DNA from: Amoebophilaceae bacterium
GTDB taxonomy: Bacteria; Bacteroidota; Bacteroidia; Cytophagales; Amoebophilaceae
Assembly: GCA_025455725.1 (NCBI GenBank)
Contig: JALOLY010000024.1
Span: 1-13,782 of the forward strand
Reading direction: 5' to 3'
Length of the DNA: 13,782 nucleotides
Part shown: one piece after another, positions 1 to 6,829 of the stretch
Position numbering within the stretch: the first letter of the stretch is position 1
How the letters are laid out: each line of letters begins with the position of its first letter
Notes under the pieces: model-generated
What the model was told of the DNA's origin: nothing
The model's input: only the letters and a program-made list of their open reading frames with translations
Database searches by the model: none
Program-made: the position numbers and the translations under genes

Positions 1-549
1 TCGGCTACACGCCGGGCGAGTCGACGCAGCTTTCGGGCGACTTTTAAGTACAGCAGTCAATCACCCCAAAACGAGCTTGGAGACACATTTGAGGGGGAGA
101 TCACTGTGCAAGGCAATCAGTACCGTCTTATCATGCAGGGCCAAGAGATTATCAATGATGGGCAAACAGTATGGACACATCTCATAGAAGCCAACGAAGT
201 GCAAATTACAGACCAGGACCCTGAACAAAACGCGGTAATGCCCTGGGCTATTTGGTCCAATTATCGCCAGGCTTATACAATGGGTCGGTTTGACACACAT
301 CAGGTCGATAAACGAGTTTGTAACGTAGTAGAACTAGTGCCTAAAGACGACGAGCATGGGTTACTAAAAGTAGTACTCACCATAGCACATACTACAAAAC
401 ACATTCAATGTTTAGAAATACTGGATAGTAACTACACATTACACATTTTCTCTGTCACGAATTTTACATACGATCCAAGTTTAGACAAAGCATTTTTTAA
501 ATTCGACCCCAAGGAACATCAAGGGATCGAGATCATTGATATGCGATGA
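1..549 (+). CDS. LolA-like outer-membrane lipoprotein carrier, 5' end outside window
   Basis: This is the C-terminal part of a LolA-family periplasmic carrier, which moves lipoproteins from the inner membrane to the outer membrane. The frame is open from base 1 to the TGA at 547-549 (182 codons), so the start and signal peptide lie upstream of the window; the GTG at 106 is internal. The family pattern is clear: a beta strand like SFRATFKYS near codons 10-18, then FEGEITVQGNQYRL, then QEIINDGQTVWTH, then NEVQITDQDPEQ, and finally a tail FDPKEHQGIEIIDMR typical of Bacteroidota LolA homologues. No lipobox is visible, as expected for a soluble carrier whose N-terminus is missing here. The next gene begins 45 bases downstream on the same strand, so the two may be cotranscribed. 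The first ~40 bases look richer in G+C than the rest, but the encoded residues from SFRATF onward fit the family, so I see no reason to suspect a junction. Confidence 0.85.
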   Translation, partial: SATRRASRRSFRATFKYSSQSPQNELGDTFEGEITVQGNQYRLIMQGQEIINDGQTVWTHLIEANEVQITDQDPEQNAVMPWAIWSNYRQAYTMGRFDTHQVDKRVCNVVELVPKDDEHGLLKVVLTIAHTTKHIQCLEILDSNYTLHIFSVTNFTYDPSLDKAFFKFDPKEHQGIEIIDMR

Positions 550-594
550 AATGGGGTGCGCGGAGCTTTGCCATTTTGCAAAAGTCTACCAACC

Positions 595-1887
595 ATGAAG
601 GAAGATTTTCTCTACTATGTCTGGAAGCTTCAATACTTTGACAAAAAGAACCTTATCACTTGTCGGGGCGACGCGCTAAGTATCTCCGATCCTGGTACAC
701 GCAATGTTCATGCGGGGCCAGATTTTCTTAAGGGTAGCATCACCATCAACAATGTCACCTGGTATGGCCATATAGAGATGCACATCAATGCTTCAGACTG
801 GTACACTCACCAACATCAAACAGACAAAGCCTACGACAATGTTATCCTGCATGTGGTTTGGAACTACGATCGGGACATTCACCGGCAAGACGGCACAGCC
901 ATACCCACCTTAGTTCTAAAAGATAGGGTTGCCCCTCAGTTGCACCAGCAGTACCAGAAGCTTGTGCTTAACAAAGCGTTCATTCCTTGTGCCAATCAAC
1001 TTCCTCACGTGGCGGGTATCACCAAGACTTCTATGTTGGAAAAGGCACTGTTTCAGCGTCTGACTAATAAGAATAACCTGGTCTACCAGCTTTTGGAAGA
1101 TAACCAAAGTGACTGGGAAGAAACAGCTTACCAGTTTTTAGCATACAATCTTGGTTTTAAAGTCAACAGCAGCACTTTTCTGGAACTCGCCCTCAGTTTG
1201 CCACTTAAGGTCCTTAAAAAGCACACGGATAATGTGTTGCAGCTAGAAGCGCTCCTACTGGGCCAAGCTGGCCTGCTACCCGACAGTAAAAGCGTACAAG
1301 ACGCATACGTAGAAAAACTCCGACAAGAATACCAATACCTAGTGCGTAAGTATCAGCTCAAAGCAGGAAGTATACAAGAAAGCCAGTGGAAGTTCTTCCA
1401 GTTACGGCCTGCCAATTTCCCTACTATTCGTATTGCACAGTTTGCCCAACTACTGCACCAACACCCCAGTATCTTCGAGTTGTTGGTCAATGTCCCAACT
1501 AAAATGCTCTACAAAGAATTGTCTATCGTACAGTCTTCTTACTGGCAAAAGCACTATCAATTTTACAAGGAAAGCGAGAGGAAAATTACTGGATTGGGCA
1601 AGACTAGCATTGAACATGTACTTATCAACACCACCGTCCCTTTGCTCGTAGCCTACGGAAAGACTAAAGACGAACAAGACTATGTAGACAGGGCCATAGC
1701 CATTCTACAGTATCTACCTGCCGAGTACAACGCCATCACACGACATTGGAACGACGTGGGCATCAAGGCAAAAAACGCATTTGATTCACAAGCCCTGATT
1801 GAGCTCTTCAACAATTTCTGTGCTAAAAAGCAATGTCTATCTTGCCACATAGGGGCGTCGGTCATGCAGAAAGCGACAAGTCCTTGA
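595..1887 (+). CDS. DUF2851 family protein (Bacteroidota-specific, unknown function)
   Basis: This 430-residue protein matches the DUF2851 family, found almost only in Bacteroidota and without a known function. Recognisable parts are the N-terminus MKEDFLYYVWKLQYFD, the segment GDALSISDPGTRNVHAGPDFLKG cut here as GTRNVHAGPDF (about residues 35-45), the WYGHIEMHINASDWYTHQH stretch (about 56-74) followed by VILHVVW, and the C-terminal block KAKNAFDSQALIELF with a nearby CLSCHIG pair of cysteines. I prefer the ATG at 595 over the in-frame GTG at 556, because the family starts at MKEDF and the 13 extra residues look unlike it. The length is normal. It follows the lolA-like gene on the same strand. 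A decayed second copy of its 3' part lies just downstream (see the pseudogene at about 2040-2290). Confidence 0.88.
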   Translation: MKEDFLYYVWKLQYFDKKNLITCRGDALSISDPGTRNVHAGPDFLKGSITINNVTWYGHIEMHINASDWYTHQHQTDKAYDNVILHVVWNYDRDIHRQDGTAIPTLVLKDRVAPQLHQQYQKLVLNKAFIPCANQLPHVAGITKTSMLEKALFQRLTNKNNLVYQLLEDNQSDWEETAYQFLAYNLGFKVNSSTFLELALSLPLKVLKKHTDNVLQLEALLLGQAGLLPDSKSVQDAYVEKLRQEYQYLVRKYQLKAGSIQESQWKFFQLRPANFPTIRIAQFAQLLHQHPSIFELLVNVPTKMLYKELSIVQSSYWQKHYQFYKESERKITGLGKTSIEHVLINTTVPLLVAYGKTKDEQDYVDRAIAILQYLPAEYNAITRHWNDVGIKAKNAFDSQALIELFNNFCAKKQCLSCHIGASVMQKATSP

Positions 1888-2039
1888 TGTACTGTACAAG
1901 GGCTCGAAGGATCTCTAGTTGTGACATTAGGCTAGTCATGTAGGTGTGGGATCACCTTAGAGCAGTCTCAACCTGTACTACGTGTGCTTTTTAGAAGTTT
2001 TATCCATTCTAAGACCTTGGCATAGCTGATTTGTGAATG

Positions 2040-2290
2040 AGGGCACATCTCAATAAAACAATGCTATTGCCCATTGCTTAATGGATACGTACCCCCCTGA
2101 ATTCTCCGTAAAAAAGGGGAATCAGCCGACCTGATTGTAAGGAAATTTTTCTTGCCAACACAAAATATTCATTAGAATGGTAGACATCAAGACAAAGCAT
2201 CATTGCGACCCCACACGTCTTGATAAAGTTTTTCGATAATTTCTGTACACACAAACAATACTCTCACCGTCACATCGGAACAGTAACCAC
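2040..2290 (+). pseudogene. Decayed partial duplicate of the DUF2851 gene 3' end
   Basis: The gap after DUF2851 contains a colinear, badly mutated copy of that gene's 3' part. One frame reads HISIKQCYCPLLNGYV at 2044-2091, against HVLINTTVPLLVAY at 1615-1656 in the intact gene. ATCAAG followed by A/G-CAAA occurs at 2186 and at 1762. AATTTCTGT occurs at 2238 and at 1813, and CACATCGG at 2271 matches CACATAGG at 1846. The offsets between the copies are 429, 424, 425 and 425 bases, so order and spacing are preserved with only small indels. The peptide after the last shift reads LIKFFDNFCTHKQ, then HIG, against LIELFNNFCAKKQ and HIG. Stops (TGA at 2098, TAG at 2182 in the local frames) and a frameshift near 2230 rule out function. 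A weak extension upstream to about 1950 is possible (CAGTCT at 1963 versus 1531). A ~425-base tandem duplication of the gene's 3' end explains this best; loss of most of a full second gene is the alternative. Confidence 0.72.
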
Positions 2291-2403
2291 ACAATCAAGA
2301 GGCCCAATTAGTTGCCCTTTTAGCAAAGACCATGGTATCAATTTCTAAACGCCTGGGTATGCAAATATCAAAGAGGGAGCGACAGAGAATACAAAGAAAC
2401 GGT

Positions 2404-2419
2404 GGCTCTAAGGAGAGCC
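2404..2419 (-). terminator. Small GC-rich hairpin, possible terminator for the tolC-like gene
   Basis: GGCTCT (2404-2409) and AGAGCC (2414-2419) form a perfect 6-bp stem around an AAGG loop. On the minus strand it lies about 95 bases beyond the stop of the tolC-like gene and is followed by ACCGTTTCTTTG. That tail is only moderately T-rich, so termination is a weak guess. The rest of 2291-2514 holds no gene I recognise. Confidence 0.22.
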
Positions 2420-2514
2420 AATAACATCTCCAAAAATAAATTGTTGCGATTTACCCGGGTATTACAACATAATATTAGAAAACATACCATCCACGCATAT
2501 CATATACCTCAAGC

Positions 2515-3816
2515 TCAATAGGTTGTATCAAGCAATGTACCCCCTAGCTTCTGCAACATTATTTCGGCTACTTTGGTATCATGCAGTACTTGCCAATATT
2601 TTAGTGCCGCTTCCTGGGCACTTTGTTTGGCCTTGTCTAGCGTAAGCAAAGTGATGCTCCCTAGGCGATACTGCTCTAAGGACATAGCCACATTTTCTTG
2701 ACTCACCTGCATGTGCTGTTGGACTAGTTCATAACGCTCCAGGCATTGCGTGTAAATCAGGAAATATTTTTTCAATTCATACTCCAATTGTAGCTGTTGC
2801 GCCTGTAGATTCAGCTGGGTACTGTTTGCCTTAATACCGGCCTCTTGGATGGCTGTAGTGTGACGAAAAGCATTGAAAAGATTAAAGTTTACACTTACAC
2901 CATATTTCAGACTCCTAGGCGTAGCTTCCCACTTTTGGTTATGGCGTTCTCTACCCAAATCGTATCTCAACGCAAGCTCAACATGAGGCCACAGTTTGGA
3001 TTGTTGTATTCTTACGGCCAGTGCAGCATCTTCACAATGTTTTTGGGCAATCAGTATGCCGGAGTTAGCAACTGCTAAGGAGTGGACGAGTGCCTCTCGG
3101 CTCAATCTTGGAGCTAGAGGTATATCTTCTACAATAGAAAAGTCTCCTAGGCCGTCTTTACCCATGAGGCGGAGTAAGGCAAGTTTGGCTGTAGCGAGTG
3201 ATTCTTGATGCAGGAGTATCTGGGCTTGCTCTTCGTTGTGCTGTACCTGAGCATTGAGGTACTCTAGCTTGCTACATTGACCTATCTCATATTTGACTTT
3301 TGTCAGTTGCAACACCTTCTGGGAAATTAGTAGGCAATCTTCTAATACACGCTCCTTTTTTTGTGCCAGAGAGATATCATAATAGCCTATGATTGCTTCA
3401 GCTACTTTTTCTTCTATTTTTTTTCGTGTCTCTAGCTGACTTATTTGGCTTAATTTGCCCAAGTGCTGATACGTAGCAATACGCTGCATACCATTAAAAG
3501 CGGTCCATCTAAGTCCCAAGCCTGCGGATGAATCAATCGTATTGAAATTAGGGTTTTTAGGCCAAGTCGAGTGTGCCGCATTCAAACTACCATGGGCATC
3601 CAACGATGGTAAAAATCCTGCTTGACCTATATGGTGGTTCTTGGCGGTAATTCTTTGCTTGTTGCGTGCGACCTGAATGTCAAGATTATTGATGATCACC
3701 CGATGCACAACTTCCTCCAACGTCAACAAGGGCTGCGCTAGTAGAGGGGTGCCTGATATCAATGGCAAGCACCAACATACTAACCTGCGTATGTGCTTGT
3801 GAAATAGATGAGACAT
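2515..3816 (-). CDS. TolC-family outer-membrane efflux channel protein
   Basis: This is a 433-residue outer-membrane factor of the TolC/OEP family, the trimeric exit duct of tripartite efflux pumps or type I secretion systems. The chosen ATG at 3816 gives a credible signal peptide: basic MSHLFHKHIRR, a hydrophobic stretch, then cleavage after SGTPLLAQ. The in-frame ATG at 3870 would add 18 residues ahead of the signal peptide and is less likely. After the signal come LLTLEEVVHRVIINNLDIQVARNK cut to LTLEEVV.HRVIINNLDIQ, the typical N-terminal repeat start, then a beta-barrel part (GLGLRWTAFNG) and long alpha-helical coiled-coil segments. The second structural repeat shows the strand YGVSVNFNLFNAF and ends with SLEQYRLGSITLLTLDKAKQS, a hallmark of the family. 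No membrane-fusion or transporter gene lies next to it, so its pump partners must be elsewhere or lost. An inverted repeat lies at 3875-3893, just upstream. Confidence 0.87.
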   Translation of the reverse strand: MSHLFHKHIRRLVCWCLPLISGTPLLAQPLLTLEEVVHRVIINNLDIQVARNKQRITAKNHHIGQAGFLPSLDAHGSLNAAHSTWPKNPNFNTIDSSAGLGLRWTAFNGMQRIATYQHLGKLSQISQLETRKKIEEKVAEAIIGYYDISLAQKKERVLEDCLLISQKVLQLTKVKYEIGQCSKLEYLNAQVQHNEEQAQILLHQESLATAKLALLRLMGKDGLGDFSIVEDIPLAPRLSREALVHSLAVANSGILIAQKHCEDAALAVRIQQSKLWPHVELALRYDLGRERHNQKWEATPRSLKYGVSVNFNLFNAFRHTTAIQEAGIKANSTQLNLQAQQLQLEYELKKYFLIYTQCLERYELVQQHMQVSQENVAMSLEQYRLGSITLLTLDKAKQSAQEAALKYWQVLHDTKVAEIMLQKLGGTLLDTTY

Positions 3817-3874
3817 AAAAACCCTATTGTTATGAGCACTTCTTGGTGGGTGCATGATGTCTATGCACAACCTG

Positions 3875-3893
3875 GATCGGCATTAGACCGATC
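3875..3893. promoter_or_regulatory. Inverted repeat upstream of the tolC-like gene
   Basis: GATCGG (3875-3880) and CCGATC (3888-3893) are perfect inverted copies separated by 7 bases. They sit about 60 bases upstream of the preferred start of the minus-strand tolC-like gene. This could be an operator or a 5'-leader hairpin; nothing further in the sequence decides between them. The remaining leader contains no recognisable promoter. Confidence 0.25.
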
Positions 3894-4190
3894 ATTTACA
3901 GCGCTGATAATCCCCAAAACTTACTTGTTACATGCTGAGAAAAGCTTTCATCTTTTTCGTCAATAATACTTTCCCAGTCATTCGTTCCGTCCCAGAAACT
4001 AACGCTTTCTCGCATGTATTTCTAGTGCTTTTATTTAATATAAGGGGACAACTCCTACACTGTGTCTTATCGAGTTTTAGTCATCGGCACAAGCTTCCCG
4101 AAAGTGCCAGGCAGATAACCGTTCCCCTTGGCAAAGGGTAGGGAGCCAACTTTCATCCTAGCTTTGCATCCTAATCTTACATAATCTTTT

Positions 4191-4228
4191 GGCGATGCTC
4201 TTGCGCACGAGCATCACATCGCATCGCC
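4191..4228. repeat. Overlapping, mutually exclusive inverted repeats
   Basis: Two perfect stems share the same left arm. GATGCTC (4194-4200) pairs with GAGCATC (4209-4215) around TTGCGCAC, while GGCGATGC (4191-4198) pairs with GCATCGCC (4221-4228). Only one can form at a time. The stretch lies in the gap between lgt and the tolC-like gene, about 375 bases upstream of the latter. There is no T tract to make it an intrinsic terminator on either strand. It may be decayed repeat DNA or a structured leader; function is unknown. Confidence 0.4.
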
Positions 4229-4320
4229 CATCCCGCGGTCACAAACAGGGCTCCCCCAAGATGGAAGGAGATGTATACAAGCAACCGTAACAGATAAATG
4301 AGCTGCAGGTGTACGCACCG

Positions 4321-4341
4321 TTATTGATTATTGATTATTGC
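4321..4341. repeat. Three tandem 7-base repeats
   Basis: TTATTGA, TTATTGA and TTATTGC follow one another without a gap. They sit in non-coding sequence between lgt and the tolC-like gene and are probably a slippage product. Confidence 0.6.
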
Positions 4342-4399
4342 TGAATGCAGTTGCTAATGCTTTGTATAGAACCACATACGCTAACCTCAACAAGTTCTG

Positions 4400-4583
4400 G
4401 ACCGTACTCTCCTAGTGCTTTCCGTAATGTTAGCAGAAAATACAGTCCGGCTAATCATCACACCATTCACTGCATAGGATAGAGGGAAAAGCTCTGAAAA
4501 AGAACGAAGCGCACAGAAAATGTCCCTCGCTATGACGAGTTCTCCCCCAATATGCTGATAAATTCCCCCAAAAGGCAACGTAT
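4400..4583 (-). pseudogene. Probable remnant of an ABC-2 type transporter permease
   Basis: Directly after the lgt stop, the minus strand reads LPFGGIY (just upstream of 4570) and, further on, CALRSFSELFPLSYAVNGVM. This resembles the conserved C-terminal segment of ABC-2 permeases (YhhJ/NodJ/DrrB type), where a GxxWP-like loop is followed by xxSxLxPLTYAVxGLR. The frame then loses its family character. A frame shifted by one base reads LTLRKALGEYGPELVEVSV at about 4440-4385, which could be the continuation after an indel. No start, no other domains and no partner ATPase are present, so this is at best a fragment of about 60 codons. The match rests on one short motif and could be chance. No other gene is recognisable between 3871 and 4586. 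Confidence 0.38.
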
Positions 4584-4586
4584 GTG

Positions 4587-5759
4587 CTAGCCCGTACGGC
4601 CTTCCTTATCTGTACTATATAGGAGCAGTATGATACCGGCAATTACCAAGGGTAGGCTTAATATTTGTGGCGTCCTCAGGGGGCCTAGTACGGTTTCACA
4701 TACGATGTTGCTTTCTTTAAAAAACTCGTACACAGTCCGCAATCCAAAAACGATGATAAGAAATAGACCAAATACAGTTCCAGGGCGTAACCTGCCTTGC
4801 TTAACTTTCCACTGATAAAATAGCAGTAAGAATAACACAAAGCACGAAAGTGCCTCATAAAGCTGCGCTGGGTGTCTAGGGATTCCTAAAGTGGCAATAT
4901 GTGCTATTGAAGTACCTTTCCTGCTCTTAGACAGCGTATATTGCAGGGGTAAGTTTCTTGCCTCGCAAATGTGTTCGGCTACACTTGGATCTTCTGTTAG
5001 TAAGTGCTTGATGTCGTGTTCTAGAAAGTATCGGGTAGCTTTTTCCTCGAAGCCAGCGTGCCTAAAAGAAACGGTTATGATGATAGGTTGGTATTGAGCA
5101 TCATGAGGAGCCTTTGTATTGCTCTTTGTTACTTGGACTTTGTCAATAGCCTTGCTACTTCTTTGGATTCGGTAGGCAAAATTTCTTGCAAATAAGACAC
5201 CCTGCCGATTATTGGTGGGCTTACCAATGATCTCTGAATTCATAAAGTTACCTATTCTTATCAAGCACCCTGCTAGCGCAACGACGATCATCATGCGATC
5301 AGCGATCCATAGGTAGCTCTGCCCGGCTCTGCGCTGCTTTTTAACGGTTAGTTTAGGGGGGAAAAGGCTCAAGGTGATAACGTAGTTTACATAAATGTAA
5401 ATGGCTGTCAGAATTCCTATGGCGGCGCCGTGACTGGCTAAACCTGAATAACCCGTAAACTTGAAGGTAGGCGTAAAAACAAAGGGTAAGAAAATTTCCA
5501 GTGGATGCTGAGAGTAATAAGAAAAATCATAGAATAACACGTGCCCCAGTCGTGCGCCAATGACTGTTCCTAGCATGATATGGAGCACTAATGCATCCAG
5601 ATCTTCTATGGGCTTCTTTTCTGCTTTCAAGAAGTAATGCCACAGTTGACGACCCAGTAAGAATCCTGTTGCAAACAGCACGCCGTACCACCGCACTTCG
5701 AACGCTCCTACCGGCAGAAGAATCGGACTAATGTCCCAGATAACGTAATTAAGCAGCAT
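4587..5759 (-). CDS. lgt: Prolipoprotein diacylglyceryl transferase
   Basis: Lgt is the inner-membrane enzyme that transfers diacylglycerol from phosphatidylglycerol to the lipobox cysteine of prolipoproteins, the first step of lipoprotein maturation. The 390-residue product begins MLLNYVIWDISPILLPVG, with RWYG at 23-26 (Tyr25 equivalent to the conserved Tyr26 of E. coli), GARLGHVLFYD at 68-78, SHGAAIG at 109-115 (conserved His110), and the family signature RIGNFMNSEIIG at 168-179. The C-terminal half has HPAQLYEA at 296-303 and GLRTVYEFFKES at 339-350 (Arg341 likely equals the catalytic Arg239). It is longer than the usual 260-300 residues because about 100 mostly polar residues (roughly 183-290) are inserted between the signature and HPAQLYEA. 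Long insertions here are, as far as I recall, seen in other Bacteroidota Lgt proteins. The ATG at 5759 has no Shine-Dalgarno site, but a TATATTTG element lies about 40 bases upstream. Confidence 0.95.
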   Translation of the reverse strand: MLLNYVIWDISPILLPVGAFEVRWYGVLFATGFLLGRQLWHYFLKAEKKPIEDLDALVLHIMLGTVIGARLGHVLFYDFSYYSQHPLEIFLPFVFTPTFKFTGYSGLASHGAAIGILTAIYIYVNYVITLSLFPPKLTVKKQRRAGQSYLWIADRMMIVVALAGCLIRIGNFMNSEIIGKPTNNRQGVLFARNFAYRIQRSSKAIDKVQVTKSNTKAPHDAQYQPIIITVSFRHAGFEEKATRYFLEHDIKHLLTEDPSVAEHICEARNLPLQYTLSKSRKGTSIAHIATLGIPRHPAQLYEALSCFVLFLLLFYQWKVKQGRLRPGTVFGLFLIIVFGLRTVYEFFKESNIVCETVLGPLRTPQILSLPLVIAGIILLLYSTDKEGRTG

Positions 5760-5797
5760 GTATGAGTATTTTTAGTCTCGCACGTCAGAGATGAGGC

Positions 5798-5827
5798 CAA
5801 ATATAACCAAGCCTGAAAACAATTAAA
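5798..5827 (-). promoter_or_regulatory. Candidate Bacteroidota-type promoter for lgt
   Basis: On the minus strand TATATTTG (5805-5798) matches the Bacteroidota -7 consensus TAnnTTTG. The TTTA at 5827-5824 lies 18 bases upstream, the right spacing for the -33 element, although the consensus is TTTG. The -7 element is about 40 bases upstream of the lgt ATG. This is one good half and one imperfect half, with no other evidence. Confidence 0.35.
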
Positions 5828-6113
5828 TTTTCCTCCAAAAGAAGTTAAAGATTTCGCGGACACCAAATCAATACCATCACTCAAACGCCATTAGGGATTT
5901 TTCCATGTCAATGCCCTATGCTTTTGGGGTAGGGTAGTTCGCAGAAAAGTGCAGACATTGGGCTGTGACTCAGAGCATAGAGATCCATCAATTTTTTTGT
6001 ACTACTGCTTTCCTCGTAGGTTGCGTGCCCAGAAGAATTAGAACTTTTGAGTATCCATGACATATCCTGGAAGACTGCTCAAAAAATTAGGTGTTCTTTA
6101 TCGCTTTGACCCA
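5828..6113. other. Non-coding stretch between lgt and the yceD remnant
   Basis: This is the divergent intergenic region between lgt on the minus strand and the yceD-rpmF block on the plus strand. I saw no open frame with family character, no tRNA and no strong terminator. A short CCCTA/TAGGG inverted pair near 5920 is too weak to call. Confidence 0.5.
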
Positions 6114-6482
6114 ATGACGTTCGATTTTTCTATTCCTAGGGTACGGAAGTAGTGAAGAATTTTTGAGATGGTATACGATATCGTTGCGGGTGATAGGGGA
6201 GGTGATATGCTACTTTCTATTTTAGTGTATTCTTTGCTAAATTCGCCCCCGTACACTGCAGGAGCGGTTGTGTTGGTGTGAGATGGCGCCGTGGAGATTT
6301 TTACCGACGGTTCATACCGAAAGAAAGGTAGCCTTTAAATAAACTGGTTCAGGGAGACAGAGAGCGGAGAATCGGCCAAAGGCTTACACGCACCCGAAAC
6401 GGAAGTTACAGCCACCAACGAGGTCAGGCGTCTCCGTTACTGCATCTACCTGGAAGTACCGATGAAGAAGACCACCACGTAG
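6114..6482 (+). pseudogene. Decayed DUF177 (YceD-like) gene upstream of rpmF
   Basis: One reading frame, 6114-6482, can be followed for 122 codons with the look of a Bacteroidota DUF177 protein, interrupted by four stops: TAG 6150, TGA 6153, TGA 6279 and TAA 6336. It opens with ATG at 6114 and reads MTFDFSIPRVRK, matching the FDIPFxxLK start of the family. It then reads FEMVYDI (like HEFEYDI), GGDMLLSILVYSLLNS (like KKGxLxVxVxLxKS), and GAVVLV-stop-DGAVEIFTDG where the family has GTVxLxCDRSLxxF, so the TGA at 6279 replaces the conserved Cys. The end, VRRLRYCIYLEVPMKKT, matches xxVAxxIYxFIxLxVPMKK. The usual DPRW tail is missing. YceD/DUF177 genes sit next to rpmF in most bacteria, and rpmF starts 24 bases downstream, which supports the call. 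The damage is substitution-type: no frameshift was needed to read it. Confidence 0.72.
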
Positions 6483-6506
6483 AAAGACAAAAACAACCAA
6501 CAAATC

Positions 6507-6686
6507 ATGGCGCATCCTAAACGAAAGATTTCAAGAACTAGGCGAGACAAAAGAAGAACCCATTTCAAGGCTGAAATGCCCAATTTTTCTGTCTGTCCCA
6601 CCACGGGCGAGTTACACCTGCCACACCATGCTTTTTGGCATGAAGACAAGCTCTATTACAAAGGTCAAATTGTCATGGAGAGGTAA
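6507..6686 (+). CDS. rpmF: 50S ribosomal protein L32
   Basis: This 59-residue gene encodes L32, a small protein of the large ribosomal subunit. It begins MAHPKRKISRTRRDKRRTH, the near-invariant N-terminus of the family, continues with VCPTTGELHLPHHAFW, and ends with LYYKGQIVMER. The usual zinc-ribbon cysteine pairs are not retained apart from the single Cys30, as in C-minus forms of L32. The ATG at 6507 is fixed by the conserved MAHPKRK start; it has no Shine-Dalgarno site but an A-rich leader, normal for Bacteroidota. It follows the decayed DUF177 gene at the position expected for yceD-rpmF, and fabH comes next on the same strand. Because the upstream gene is dead while this one is intact, selection appears to hold on rpmF alone. 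Confidence 0.96.
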   Translation: MAHPKRKISRTRRDKRRTHFKAEMPNFSVCPTTGELHLPHHAFWHEDKLYYKGQIVMER

Positions 6687-6829
6687 GTAGGTCTACTTTA
6701 TCATCCGTCAGTTTTGTGGAAAATTTTCAAATATCGGCGGATAAGCTAAATCCCTCACTCGACCATACTGATGTAATAGGTCGATAGTTTTTTCAGCGGT
6801 TGTTGCCTAAGCAGAGCATCGGGGTGCCA

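Noticed and set aside
556..594. Upstream GTG start for the DUF2851 gene
   Set aside because: The 13 extra residues do not fit the family, whose N-terminus is MKEDF at 595.
2186..2224. Inverted repeat ATCAAGAC / GTCTTGAT as a terminator
   Set aside because: The arms are 23 bases apart, and both lie inside sequence explained by the DUF2851 remnant.
3932..4141. 69-codon ORF on the plus strand
   Set aside because: It has no family resemblance, lies opposite the leader of the tolC-like gene, and its composition is unremarkable; most likely chance.
6279..6281. TGA in the DUF177 frame read as selenocysteine (it replaces a Cys)
   Set aside because: Three further stops of other kinds (TAG, TGA and TAA) interrupt the same frame, so decay is the simpler explanation.
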